Assembly: GCA_020345765.1 (NCBI GenBank)
Contig: CP070770.1
Span: 1,401,564-1,453,764, forward strand
DNA: 52,201 nt
From: Deltaproteobacteria bacterium
GTDB taxonomy: Bacteria; Desulfobacterota; G020345765
Direction: 5' to 3'
Shown here: positions 9,048 through 18,082 of the stretch, one piece after another
Numbering within the stretch: the first letter of the stretch is position 1
How the letters are laid out: each line of letters opens with the position of its first letter
Program-made: the position numbers and the translations under genes
The notes under the pieces: model-generated
Seen by the model: only the letters and a program-made list of their open reading frames with translations
The model's database searches: none
What the model was told of the DNA's origin: nothing

Positions 9048-10022
9048 CTATTCCGGCTTTTCTTCGGCTTCCTCAGCTGGTTTTTCTTCGGCTTCCTCAG
9101 CCGGTTCTTCTTTTTCTACCGGTGGTTTCGGCACTACTTTCGGCTTGGGCTTGGCCTCTTCCTCCAGCAGAGCCTCATTAATCTCGAGCCGGGTCCGGGA
9201 CTTTATCTCCTCCAGGAATTTCTCCTGGCTCTCTGTCTGCCTTTGTGAGCTAAGCCGCCGCCGGATCTCTCCCTTGACCTGCTCTAATGACTTAGGCTCC
9301 GCTGGCTTCTTATCCTCCAGCTTGATGATGTGATACCCGAACGGAGTCTTCACGACGTCACTTATATCACCCGGATTCTCCAGCGAGAAGGCAACATCTT
9401 CAAACTGGCGAACCATTCTCCCGGGAGAAAAATAACCCAGGTCACCCCCTCGGTTCTTGGTCCCCCGATCCTGAGAATACTTCTGGGCCAGAGCGGCAAA
9501 ATCAGCTCCACGGGCTTTAACCTCCTTCAGAACCTTCTTCGCTTCCGCCTCATCCTTGAGCAGGACATGCCGGACCCTAATCTGTTTGCGGGTCTGGAAC
9601 TGGGCCTGGTTTTCCTCAAAGTACTGCTTGATATCCTCCTCAGTTACCGGTACTACCTCTTTTTTCATCGAGCCCAAGAGCTTCTGGACAATAAGCCGGC
9701 CCCGGTAATTCTCAACCTTACCAATAATATCCGGGTCTTCGGTTAAACCTTCCCTCTCCGCCTCCTGAAGCAGAAGCTTACGCTCAATCATCTTGTCTAA
9801 ATGGCTCTTTTTCCCTTCAACCCTGGTCATTCTCCTCCTCGCCTGGGGGGGCAATTTGTTTACATCATCATTGAAATCCTTGAGGGTAATAACCTCATCC
9901 CCCACCTTTGCCAGCACTTTCCCTTCATCTACCACTCCCTCTTTCTTTTCGCAGCCCCAGCCAATAAGGCCGAGGGTCAAGAGAAGCAGGATTACCAACC
10001 TAATTAACTTCCTCTCGAACAT
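9048..10022 (-). CDS. Parvulin-type peptidyl-prolyl isomerase lipoprotein with acidic repeat tail
   Basis: This 324-aa protein has a hydrophobic signal ending LIGWGC, a poor but plausible lipobox (Trp at -2). The SurA_N-like region (about 35-140) includes the same KLLLQEAEREGL helix as its neighbour. One parvulin domain follows (about 145-245, RVRHVLLKDEAEAKK to FGYHIIKLEDKK). The C-terminal about 40 residues form a low-complexity Lys/Pro/Glu tail with two PAEEAEEK units that neither neighbour has. AGGAGG precedes ATG 10022. It is likely an envelope foldase, paralogous to the two genes downstream. Confidence 0.9.
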   Translation of the reverse strand: MFERKLIRLVILLLLTLGLIGWGCEKKEGVVDEGKVLAKVGDEVITLKDFNDDVNKLPPQARRRMTRVEGKKSHLDKMIERKLLLQEAEREGLTEDPDIIGKVENYRGRLIVQKLLGSMKKEVVPVTEEDIKQYFEENQAQFQTRKQIRVRHVLLKDEAEAKKVLKEVKARGADFAALAQKYSQDRGTKNRGGDLGYFSPGRMVRQFEDVAFSLENPGDISDVVKTPFGYHIIKLEDKKPAEPKSLEQVKGEIRRRLSSQRQTESQEKFLEEIKSRTRLEINEALLEEEAKPKPKVVPKPPVEKEEPAEEAEEKPAEEAEEKPE

Positions 10023-10044
10023 CTTTTACCTCCTTGGTTACGGG

Positions 10045-13000
10045 TTAATAAGTGAGGCTATCAGATAGCTTTTTATCATCTTTAGTCAGCATTTGCAAGA
10101 GTTTTTTTGTATCTGCCAGAATCTGTTCCCAATCCTTTCGCGGAGGAAGGAAGGAGATCCGGTAGTTGGAAACCATTTTAGCCCTGCCCATCTCGATAAG
10201 CCGGCGTATTTTTAAAGGTGAGATCGGGGTGCTCGGATGAAAGGTCAGAGTAAGTTCCTTGCCATTAAAATCAAGGGTCTTGATCCTGAGTTTCCTCAGG
10301 AGAATCTTGATTCTCATTACCTCGAATAAATTCTTGACCCTCGGGGGCAAGGGACCGTAGCAATCTCTGAGTTCCTCCCGAACCTCACCGATACCTTCCT
10401 CCTCGGTGCAGGAAGCTAACCGCTTATAGATAAGCAAACGCTGACTGGCCTCGGGTATGTAATTGTCGGGGAGTAGCGCCGGAAGGGAAAGATTGATCTC
10501 TGGTTCAATATCCTCCGGAAATTCCTCGCCTCTCAGCTTCTTGATCGCCCGCTCCAGCAGTTGAGTGTACAGCTCCAGACCCACTGCCGCAATATGGCCT
10601 GATTGGTCCCGCCCCAAGATATTTCCGGAACCTCGGATCTCAAGATCTTGAAGGGCGAGGCGGAATCCGGAGCTTAGCTCGGTCAGACTCTGGAGGGCTT
10701 TGAGCCTTTTCTGGGCCTCCCGGGAAAGGAGGGTTGATGGGGGAATCAAAAGGTAAGCATAGGCCCGCTCCCGGGAACGCCCTACCCGTCCCCGAAGCTG
10801 ATAAAGGTCAGCAAGGCCATATCTTTCGGCGCGGTTAATAATAATAGTATTAGCGGCAGGAATATCAAGACCGGAACCGATAATAGTGGTACAGACCAGA
10901 AGGTTAATCCTCTTCTGCAGGAAATCGAGCATCACCTTTTCTAATCTCTTCTCCTCCATCTGCCCATGGGCAATTCCCACTTTCGCTTCCTGTACCAGCG
11001 ACTTCAAGTAATTGGCAACCGCAGTAATACTTCGGACCCGGTCATGGACAAAGAAAACCTGACCTCCCCGCTGGATCTCCTTCCCAATGGCAGTTCGGAC
11101 AAGCTCCTCATCAAACTTAACGATATAGGTGCGGATGCTCTGTCGATCGGGAGGAGGGGTAATGATTGTTGAAAGGTCTCTGATCCCAAGCAGGGATAAT
11201 TGCAGGGTTCTGGGGATCGGGGTGGCGGTCAAAGTGAGTCCATCCACCGAGCGGCGAAGCTTCTTTAGCTTTTCTTTATGGGCCACCCCAAAGCGATGCT
11301 CCTCATCGATTATCAGGAGCCCCAGGTCTTTGAATACAACGTCCTTCTGGAGCAGTCGGTGGGTACCAATGATGATATCTATCTTTCCCTCCCCGAGTTC
11401 CTTCATTATCCGCTGCTGTTCCACCCGCGATCGGAAGCGGGAAAGAACCTCTACCACTATTGGGTAGTTCTTGAGCCGGTGATGGAAGGTATGGAAGTGC
11501 TGCTGGGCCAGGATTGTGGTAGGAACCAGCAGGGCTACCTGCTTTAAGTCCATTACCGCCCGAAAGGAGGCCCGCAGAGCCACTTCGGTCTTGCCGAAAC
11601 CCACATCTCCGCAGACTAGGCGGTCCATTGGACGGGAAGTCTCCATATCGCCCAGGACTTCATCAATAGCGGTTCTTTGATCCGGGGTCTCCTCATGGTC
11701 AAAGGTGGCCTCAAACTCCATGTAAAGGTTGTCTCGAGGGGAAAATGCGTATCCGGACAGGGTGGATCTGGCTGCGTAGAGTTCGAGAAGCTCGTCGGCC
11801 ATCTCCTGAAGTGATTGACTGACCTTCCTCTTGGTCTTTTCCCAGCTACTGCCCCCCAGTCTGTCAACCCGGGGGGTATGATCATCACTTCCCATATATC
11901 TCTGGACGAGTTTCATCCGATCAACCGGAATATAAACCCGGTCGCCCCCGGCATACTCCAGATGAAGGAAATCATTCTCATAGCCGCCAACTTTGAGCTT
12001 GCGTAGTCCCTGATAGATACCAATTCCGTATTCGAGGTGGACAATATAATCACCTTTCTTGAGTTCTCCGAAATAAGTAATGAAGGAGCTCTTAATAGGC
12101 CTGGTAATTGGCCGGGACTTTCTCTCCCCGAAGATCTCCTCCTCGGTGACAATACTGAGTTTTTCCGCGGGGAATCTGAACCCGCGCGAAAGTTCCCCTT
12201 CCAGAAGAATTACCCCGGATCGATCTGCGGAGTTGAATTCCTGGAAGAAAGTAGCCTCGCTTATACGGGTATTAATCCGATTGCTCTCCAGGATCTCCTT
12301 TAGCCGCTCCCGACCCTGCTGGCTTCGGGCAACAAAGAAGATTTTTTCCCTATTCTCCTGCCAGTCCCAAATCCTTCTCACCAGGGGGGAGAAGATCTCA
12401 TCGGGGGCATTCGGATCAAGGGAAGGGCGAATGTCCTGATGGGACAAGGTATTAAAGAAGAACGAACAAGATTCTTCCTGAGGAAATGGATTAATCTCTA
12501 AATCCTCGAGAAAGACCCTCGAATTGTTATCGGGATTGGATCGAAGCGCGTCCGGGGAGAGATAAAGTTGCTTAGGAGGCGGTACCAGGATGTCTCGCCG
12601 GCGGGCCTTGGAATAGTTCTGTTTGATCTCATCCCAGCTCTCATCGGCTACCTTCTCAATCTCAAGATAATCATCGAAAATTAAAGTAGTTTCCTCAGGG
12701 AAATACTCATAGAGAGTAGCTAATGTCTGGTAGAAGAAAGGCAGAAGTGTCTCAATTCCCGGGAAATACTGGGATCGATTGATAATATCCAGCATCTCCT
12801 CCCGCTGTGCCTTGGGATATCCCGTCTCATTAGACCGGAGCTTGATCCTTTTCCCGGCAAGCTTTGTGTTTGGTTTTTTCAGGATGACTTCCCTTACTGG
12901 CAGGATAACCGCTTCCGCAAGCTCCCTGGTTGACCTCTGGTTCTGAGGATCGAACAAGCGAATGGATTCTACCGTATCCCCGAATAGCTCCAAGCGAAGC

Positions 13001-13626
13001 GGCAGATGGTACCCGGGAGTAAAAATATCAATGATCCCTCCCCGGAGGCTAAAATCACCCAGGTCCTCAACTATGTGAATCCTCTGGTACCCGGTCTCAT
13101 TCAAGAACTTGAGGAATTCATCCCGAGATAGATCCTCTCCTATGCGAATCCATTGAATACTATCTAACAAGTTCTGAGGCGGAATAACCTTAGTTAGCAG
13201 GGCCTTGACCGGGATGATCAAAAGGAAAGTAGAATCTTTCTGGGATAGAAGGTTAAAGAGGCACTCCAGTCGCTGGCCAATTATCTCTAAAGGAGGAGAA
13301 ACTTGCTGAAAGGGCAGTGTGCCCCAGGATGGATAAAGCAGGATCTCCGGGTCCCGGGAAATATCTGAGAGATTTTTTTTCTCATCAGAGCGGAGGAAAA
13401 AACTAAGATCGTCATAGAGCCTCTCTGCTCCCCTTGAAGAGGGAGCGATAATTACCAGGTTTTTATTTGTTTTTCTATAGATCTTTGAGACTAAATATGC
13501 CCGGGCCGAGCCTTTTAAACCGGAGATGCGGATCCCTTCCGGCCCCTGATCCAGAGAATCTATCAATGAATCAATGGAATGATCGACCTCCGGAACACTC
13601 TTTCCGGCCATATCCTCGACTTGCAT
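10045..13626 (-). CDS. mfd: Transcription-repair coupling factor
   Basis: Mfd releases RNA polymerase stalled at lesions and recruits UvrA. The protein is close to 1,190 aa. It has UvrB-like N-terminal domains (FSLRGGIIDIFTPGYHLPLRLELFGD), the RNA-polymerase-interacting domain (KKGDYIVHLEYGIGIYQGL), and an SF2 translocase with Walker A CGDVGFGKTE, DEEH and TATPIPRTL. Motif VI and the TRG region (GRVGRSRERAYAYLL) follow, and the C-terminal TRCF domain completes it. The longest frame begins with TTG at 13662, but the 12 extra residues overlap an AT-rich promoter-like stretch. ATG 13626 (MQVEDMAGK) or ATG 13611 is the better start; neither has a strong ribosome binding site. It heads the leftward cluster with the three foldases. 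Confidence 0.96.
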   Translation of the reverse strand: MQVEDMAGKSVPEVDHSIDSLIDSLDQGPEGIRISGLKGSARAYLVSKIYRKTNKNLVIIAPSSRGAERLYDDLSFFLRSDEKKNLSDISRDPEILLYPSWGTLPFQQVSPPLEIIGQRLECLFNLLSQKDSTFLLIIPVKALLTKVIPPQNLLDSIQWIRIGEDLSRDEFLKFLNETGYQRIHIVEDLGDFSLRGGIIDIFTPGYHLPLRLELFGDTVESIRLFDPQNQRSTRELAEAVILPVREVILKKPNTKLAGKRIKLRSNETGYPKAQREEMLDIINRSQYFPGIETLLPFFYQTLATLYEYFPEETTLIFDDYLEIEKVADESWDEIKQNYSKARRRDILVPPPKQLYLSPDALRSNPDNNSRVFLEDLEINPFPQEESCSFFFNTLSHQDIRPSLDPNAPDEIFSPLVRRIWDWQENREKIFFVARSQQGRERLKEILESNRINTRISEATFFQEFNSADRSGVILLEGELSRGFRFPAEKLSIVTEEEIFGERKSRPITRPIKSSFITYFGELKKGDYIVHLEYGIGIYQGLRKLKVGGYENDFLHLEYAGGDRVYIPVDRMKLVQRYMGSDDHTPRVDRLGGSSWEKTKRKVSQSLQEMADELLELYAARSTLSGYAFSPRDNLYMEFEATFDHEETPDQRTAIDEVLGDMETSRPMDRLVCGDVGFGKTEVALRASFRAVMDLKQVALLVPTTILAQQHFHTFHHRLKNYPIVVEVLSRFRSRVEQQRIMKELGEGKIDIIIGTHRLLQKDVVFKDLGLLIIDEEHRFGVAHKEKLKKLRRSVDGLTLTATPIPRTLQLSLLGIRDLSTIITPPPDRQSIRTYIVKFDEELVRTAIGKEIQRGGQVFFVHDRVRSITAVANYLKSLVQEAKVGIAHGQMEEKRLEKVMLDFLQKRINLLVCTTIIGSGLDIPAANTIIINRAERYGLADLYQLRGRVGRSRERAYAYLLIPPSTLLSREAQKRLKALQSLTELSSGFRLALQDLEIRGSGNILGRDQSGHIAAVGLELYTQLLERAIKKLRGEEFPEDIEPEINLSLPALLPDNYIPEASQRLLIYKRLASCTEEEGIGEVREELRDCYGPLPPRVKNLFEVMRIKILLRKLRIKTLDFNGKELTLTFHPSTPISPLKIRRLIEMGRAKMVSNYRISFLPPRKDWEQILADTKKLLQMLTKDDKKLSDSLTY

Positions 13627-13804
13627 TATTAATAAATATAACACACCACCCTGAAAAGGCAAGGCTGACTAAAGCATGAGTTACCCCATTTTTTCTAATA
13701 TTAGAATCCTCCGCTTGCCATGTATCTAAGTATCTGTAATTAAATAGGAATTTTAATTTAATCGCCAATTTTTAAGAAATGTCCTGTAAAAACTGAGGTT
13801 TTTC

Positions 13805-13833
13805 TTGACAAGGAAGAAAAAAGAGAATAGTAT
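13805..13833 (+). promoter_or_regulatory. Sigma-70-type promoter for the TRAP transporter operon
   Basis: A perfect TTGACA (13805-13810) is separated by 17 bp from TAGTAT (13828-13833). The first TRAP gene starts 54 bp downstream, after GAGGTGAGG. A second TTGACA just before the ribosome binding site has no -10 partner. Confidence 0.65.
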
Positions 13834-13887
13834 CACTAAAAAAATTATTTAAGAATTATGTTTTTTTGACACGGACGAGGTGAGGAA

Positions 13888-14751
13888 ATGAAGCGAAAAA
13901 TCCTTCTCTTTATCTTGTGCTTAATATTCCTTAGCGGTTGCAGCCTGAAGAGGTTTGCCGTCAACCGAGTGGTTCCGGTCCTTCAGGATGTAGATAAATC
14001 AATATTCAGTGAGACTAATTATAAGCTGGTAGAAAGCGGACTGCCCGGGAGTCTGCTCTTGATGCAGGGGATGCTCCGGGCAACCCCCAACAATTTTGAT
14101 CTCTTGGTGATGAACGCCGAGGGCTTTTGCGGTTACGCCACCGGCTTCGTGGAAGACGAAGACCCTGAGTATGCAACCGCTCTTTATCTAAAGGGCAGGG
14201 ATTACGGCCTCAAAGCACTCAAACATCACCGGAAATTCCGAAAAAACCTTGAGAAAGGAGAACCTCTCCGGGAAGCAATCAAGCTTATAGATGACAAGGA
14301 TTACCTTAATGCCCTCCTCTGGACCGGACTGTGCTGGGGGCAGCAGATCATGTTAAATATTAATGATCCGCTGGTTATAGTAAATGCTACCGATGTAAAG
14401 GCGATAATGGAGCAGGTGATATTGATCGATGATAGCTTCCTATACGGAATGGGTCATGTCTTTTTCGGCGCCTATTATGCCAGCCTGCCCAGTATCTTTA
14501 TTGGCGGCCCGGAAAAGGTAGAGGCGGAGTTCAAAAAGGCCTTCGAGATCTCCGAGGAGAAGTTTCTCCTGGCCAATGTGTTTTATGCGAGGTATTATGC
14601 CACCCTCATGGTGGACGAGGCGCTCTTCGACCAGGAGCTCAATAAGGTTCTCGAGGCACCTTCGGACGCGATCCCGGAAGCGGCCCTGATGAATGAGATT
14701 GCCAAAGCAAAGGCAAGGCGACTGCTTAAGGACAAAAGTAAATACTTTTAA
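13888..14751 (+). CDS. TRAP transporter TatT-component family lipoprotein
   Basis: This 287-aa lipoprotein (signal FILCLIFLSGC, Cys18) matches the TatT/T-component family: helical, TPR-like repeats with conserved GLPGSLLLMQGMLRATPNNFDLLVMNAEGFCGYA near the start. Known members form periplasmic, probably trimeric, rings that partner a DctP-type binding protein and are thought to handle hydrophobic ligands. Here it is the first gene of a TRAP operon, 7 bp before dctQ. The start is set by GAGGTGAGG 4-12 bp upstream of ATG 13888. Confidence 0.88.
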   Translation: MKRKILLFILCLIFLSGCSLKRFAVNRVVPVLQDVDKSIFSETNYKLVESGLPGSLLLMQGMLRATPNNFDLLVMNAEGFCGYATGFVEDEDPEYATALYLKGRDYGLKALKHHRKFRKNLEKGEPLREAIKLIDDKDYLNALLWTGLCWGQQIMLNINDPLVIVNATDVKAIMEQVILIDDSFLYGMGHVFFGAYYASLPSIFIGGPEKVEAEFKKAFEISEEKFLLANVFYARYYATLMVDEALFDQELNKVLEAPSDAIPEAALMNEIAKAKARRLLKDKSKYF

Positions 14752-14758
14752 AGCTGGA

Positions 14759-15256
14759 ATGAATCTACTCAGGAAGATAGAAGGTTATATCGTCAAGACA
14801 GAGTCCTTCCTGGCAATCTTGCTCTTACTGCTGCTCTGTCTTCTTGCATTTTTCCAGGTAGTCCTGCGAAACATTTTCTCTTTCAGTTTTGTCTGGGCGG
14901 ACATCGTTGTGCGCATGGCGGTTCTCTGGGTTGCTATCCTCGGAGCAAGCATCGCCACCTCCGAGAGAGGGCATATCCATATCGATCTCCTCTCCCGGGT
15001 CGTTCCCTCCCCATACAACCGATACCTTGATGCCTTTCTCAGTCTGGTGGCAGCCGGAGCATGTTTTTGCTTCTTCCTGGTGGCCTTAAAATTTGTCTCG
15101 GTGGAAAAAGAAGTAGGTGCTGTCATCCACATGCTGCGGGGAGCACCTGAGTGGCTTTTTACCCTGATATTCCCGGCAGGATTTATCCTGATGGCATTCA
15201 AATTTCTGCTCTGCTTCCTTGCCGACTTGCGCGGAGAAAACAGAGAAGGCTTATGA
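14759..15256 (+). CDS. dctQ: TRAP transporter small permease subunit
   Basis: This is the DctQ-type four-helix membrane subunit of a tripartite ATP-independent periplasmic transporter; it pairs with DctM. From ATG 14759 it is 165 aa. Helices lie at about 18-40, 52-74, 92-114 and 130-152. The conserved WADIVVRMAVLWVAILGAS and SERGHIHIDL segments are typical. The frame extends 22 codons further upstream, but that part overlaps tatT, so the internal ATG 7 bp after the tatT stop is preferred. Its stop overlaps the dctM start (ATGA), indicating translational coupling. Confidence 0.9.
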   Translation: MNLLRKIEGYIVKTESFLAILLLLLLCLLAFFQVVLRNIFSFSFVWADIVVRMAVLWVAILGASIATSERGHIHIDLLSRVVPSPYNRYLDAFLSLVAAGACFCFFLVALKFVSVEKEVGAVIHMLRGAPEWLFTLIFPAGFILMAFKFLLCFLADLRGENREGL

Positions 15257-16548
15257 TCTATATCATTCTCGGGTTACTTATCCTTGCGGTTTGTGGGGAA
15301 CCTCTCTTTATTATTATCGGGGGGATTGCCCTGATTGCCTTCAAGTACATTATCTCAATCGACCCCGCCACCATGTTCAGTGACTTTTTCCGGATAACAA
15401 CCGCTCCCGCTATGGTTGCCATCCCACTCTTTATCTTTGCCGGTTATCTTCTGGCCGAGAGCAAGGCACCCAAAAGGCTCATTAACTTTACCAACGCCTT
15501 GCTGGGATGGATGCCGGGAGGATTGCCGCTGGTCTCCCTCATCTCCTGTGCAGTATTCACCGCCTTTACCGGAGCCTCCGGAATCACGATCGTAGCCATT
15601 GGAGCGGTCCTTTACCCCGCCCTTACCCAGGAAGGATATCCGAAAAAATTCTCTCTGGGGCTGGTTAGCATCGGCGGTGGTCTGGGAACCCTTTTCCTCC
15701 CCTGTCTCCCCCTTGTCCTCTATGGGGTGATCTCACAGACAAGCGTAGAAGACCTGTTTATCGCGGGGTTGCTCCCGGGAACCCTGCGTATTATTCTCAA
15801 CCTTTTTTACACCACCTATACGGGGAGAAAGCTCGTCGCCCGAGGCAAGTTTTCCCTTACTGAGGTGAAAAAATCACTCCGGGAGATCGTCTGGGAGTTA
15901 CCCCTGCCTTTCCTCATCGTCGGCGGGATATTCGCCGGTTTCTTTTCGGCGGCCGAAGCGGCGGCGATTGCCGCGGTATATGTCCTGATCGTTGAGATCT
16001 TTATCAACCGGGATATCAAGTTCAAAGATGTAGGGGGGATTATACGGGAGAGTATGAAGATGACCGGCGCCATCATCGTCATCCTGGGAATGGCACTGGC
16101 TCTCACGGACTTCTTTATCGATCAGGAAGTCCCCATGAAGATCTTCGAGACAATAAAGAAACATATCGGGAATAAGTTTACCTTCCTGCTCCTCCTAAAC
16201 GGCTTCTTGCTAATCGTCGGCTGCCTGATGGATATCTTCTCTGCCTGCGTGGTAATAGTCCCGATTATTGTCCCGATCGCAAAACTTTACGGAATTGACC
16301 CCGTTCATCTCGGTATTATTTTTCTTGCGAATCTCGAGCTCGGATTCATTACCCCACCGGTTGGTATCAGCCTGTTCATCTCCTCCCTGAAATTCAAGGA
16401 ATCCTACCCTGTCGTGGTCAGGTCAATCCTTCCGTTCTTTGTTATTTGCATAATAGGTCTCCTTTTGATTACCTATGTTCCTGATATCTCTCTTTTCTTG
16501 CTGAAATTCGTTTCCCGAAAGGGCTTGATCCCCGAAATTACCATATAG
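15253..16548 (+). CDS. dctM: TRAP transporter large permease subunit
   Basis: This 431-aa, roughly 12-helix DctM channel subunit drives sodium-coupled uptake of an organic acid or related solute delivered by DctP. Family hallmarks seen are FTAFTGASGITIVAIG, GSxGTLFLPCLPLVLYG-like helices (read here as SIGGGLGTLFLPCLPLVLYG) and the C-terminal LANLELGFITPPVGISLFIS. The start at ATG 15253 overlaps the dctQ stop; a longer frame from 15151 would lie inside dctQ and lacks DctM character. dctP follows 11 bp downstream. Confidence 0.95.
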   Translation: MIYIILGLLILAVCGEPLFIIIGGIALIAFKYIISIDPATMFSDFFRITTAPAMVAIPLFIFAGYLLAESKAPKRLINFTNALLGWMPGGLPLVSLISCAVFTAFTGASGITIVAIGAVLYPALTQEGYPKKFSLGLVSIGGGLGTLFLPCLPLVLYGVISQTSVEDLFIAGLLPGTLRIILNLFYTTYTGRKLVARGKFSLTEVKKSLREIVWELPLPFLIVGGIFAGFFSAAEAAAIAAVYVLIVEIFINRDIKFKDVGGIIRESMKMTGAIIVILGMALALTDFFIDQEVPMKIFETIKKHIGNKFTFLLLLNGFLLIVGCLMDIFSACVVIVPIIVPIAKLYGIDPVHLGIIFLANLELGFITPPVGISLFISSLKFKESYPVVVRSILPFFVICIIGLLLITYVPDISLFLLKFVSRKGLIPEITI

Positions 16549-16559
16549 GAGGTAAGAAC

Positions 16560-17930
16560 ATGAACTGTAGAGCTAAAAAGACTGGTGTTGGACTGCTCGT
16601 AGCATTCGTAATAATTTTTGTTTCCTTCACCAACCCCATGATCCCTCAGGCCATGGGGGTCACCAGGAATCAGATTCCCGGTGTAATAAGCACTGGTTTG
16701 AAACTGCTCTGGAAGGGGCAGAAGCCGACCAAAGAACACAGTCAGAAAATAAAAGAGATAAACCGGATAATAAAGGCAGGGGAGATAAGCAAGGAAGAGA
16801 TTCACCAGGCGGTAAAGGAACAGGTTTTTTTGGACATCGAAAAATATACGATCAACCGGTATCAGTTCGGGGAGATATTTAAGCGGGCTCCGGAACTCCT
16901 GCCCGAGGTAACCGGTGAAGACCTCCACAAGATGGTCTGGGAAAAAGCAAAGGTGATGTTAAAGGAGACATTATATCTCAAGATCGGGACCCTTGCTCCC
17001 GAAGGTACCGCTTGGTTAGAGGTGCCGAGAAAGGTCCTCAACCCCCATCTAAAGAAGGTCAGTGGAGGGAAGGTTGTCATAAAGTTATATACCGGGGGGG
17101 TTATGGGGGAAGATGTTGATATTATCCGCAAGATGGATCTGGGCCAACTGGATGGCTGCGGATGCACTGCTCTGGGTGTCTTTAAGGCATCGCCGGAAAT
17201 CGCGATCTTTACCCTACCCCTTCTCTTCAGGAACTACGACGAGGTCGACCACATATTGAAGAAGTTCAGAAAAGAGATTGACGCCGGCTTTGAGAAGAAA
17301 GGTTATGTACTGGCTTCGCTCATCGACACCGGCTGGTTCTACCTCTGGATGAAGAACGAGGCCGCAACCCTTGAAGAGATAAGGAATCAGAAGATGATGA
17401 CCTGGTTTGGCGCCGTTGAGACCACGACCTATGATGAACTGGGCATCCGCCCCACGCCCATATCGGTTCCTGAGGTGGTAACATCCCTTAACACCGGGCT
17501 GGTGAATGCGACTTATGGTCCTGCTGCCTGGATATTGGGAACACAGGCTTATACTAACCTCAATTATTTTATCACCCAGCCGTTATTTTATTCGCCTGCC
17601 GCCATATTTATTTCCGAGAAAATACAGGTTAAATACCGGGGCGAATACTCTGATATCCTCGTTGACAACTTCCGTGAACTGTTGATCTACGAAATGCTTA
17701 CGATCGAAAGGACATGGATAGATGATTACTTAAGACCCTATGAAAATAAGTGCATAGAAGCGTTTAAAAAGTACGGGATAAAGCCAATTACTTTAGGTGA
17801 AAAGGATATGGAAACCTTTGAGGCGGCGTCAAAGAAGGTATGGGAGAAGCTGACCGATAAGATCTACACCAAAGATTTTCTGGATAGAGTCCTCAAGGAA
17901 CTGGAAAGCTATCGGAGCAAAAAGCCTTAA
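16560..17930 (+). CDS. dctP: TRAP transporter substrate-binding protein with extra N-terminal region
   Basis: This is the periplasmic ligand-binding subunit of the TRAP system. Residues from about 138 (LYLKIGTLAPEGTAWLEVP) to the end form a DctP domain with the usual KLYTGGVMGEDVDIIRKMDLGQLDG, FTLPLLFRNYDEVDH and TGLVNATYGP segments. Between the signal peptide (about 8-32) and this domain lies about 105 residues of predicted helix that ordinary DctP proteins lack, giving 456 aa instead of about 330. That part may dock to the TatT ring; this is inference. The start is fixed by AGGAGG directly upstream of ATG 16560. The ligand cannot be named. Confidence 0.93.
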   Translation: MNCRAKKTGVGLLVAFVIIFVSFTNPMIPQAMGVTRNQIPGVISTGLKLLWKGQKPTKEHSQKIKEINRIIKAGEISKEEIHQAVKEQVFLDIEKYTINRYQFGEIFKRAPELLPEVTGEDLHKMVWEKAKVMLKETLYLKIGTLAPEGTAWLEVPRKVLNPHLKKVSGGKVVIKLYTGGVMGEDVDIIRKMDLGQLDGCGCTALGVFKASPEIAIFTLPLLFRNYDEVDHILKKFRKEIDAGFEKKGYVLASLIDTGWFYLWMKNEAATLEEIRNQKMMTWFGAVETTTYDELGIRPTPISVPEVVTSLNTGLVNATYGPAAWILGTQAYTNLNYFITQPLFYSPAAIFISEKIQVKYRGEYSDILVDNFRELLIYEMLTIERTWIDDYLRPYENKCIEAFKKYGIKPITLGEKDMETFEAASKKVWEKLTDKIYTKDFLDRVLKELESYRSKKP

Positions 17931-18042
17931 AATATTACTTTAACCTATTTCCTCCATCAGAAATTCTGCTCTTATAAATGGAACTTTCCTTCAGGGAAAT
18001 CCTCCGAATTCCATTAATTTCATTCCCCTTGGGAGATATATA

Positions 18043-18071
18043 TTGACGAGAACCGGTTAGTATATTATCTT
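18043..18071 (+). promoter_or_regulatory. Possible promoter for mpl-hisA
   Basis: TTGACG (18043-18048) is followed after 17 bp by TATCTT (18066-18071). The ATG of mpl is only 11 bp beyond and lacks a clear ribosome binding site, so the mRNA could be nearly leaderless. Confidence 0.35.
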
Positions 18072-18082
18072 AGCCCCAAGAT

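Noticed and set aside
13862..13870. Second TTGACA just before the TatT gene
   Set aside because: There is no -10 element at a workable distance before the start codon.
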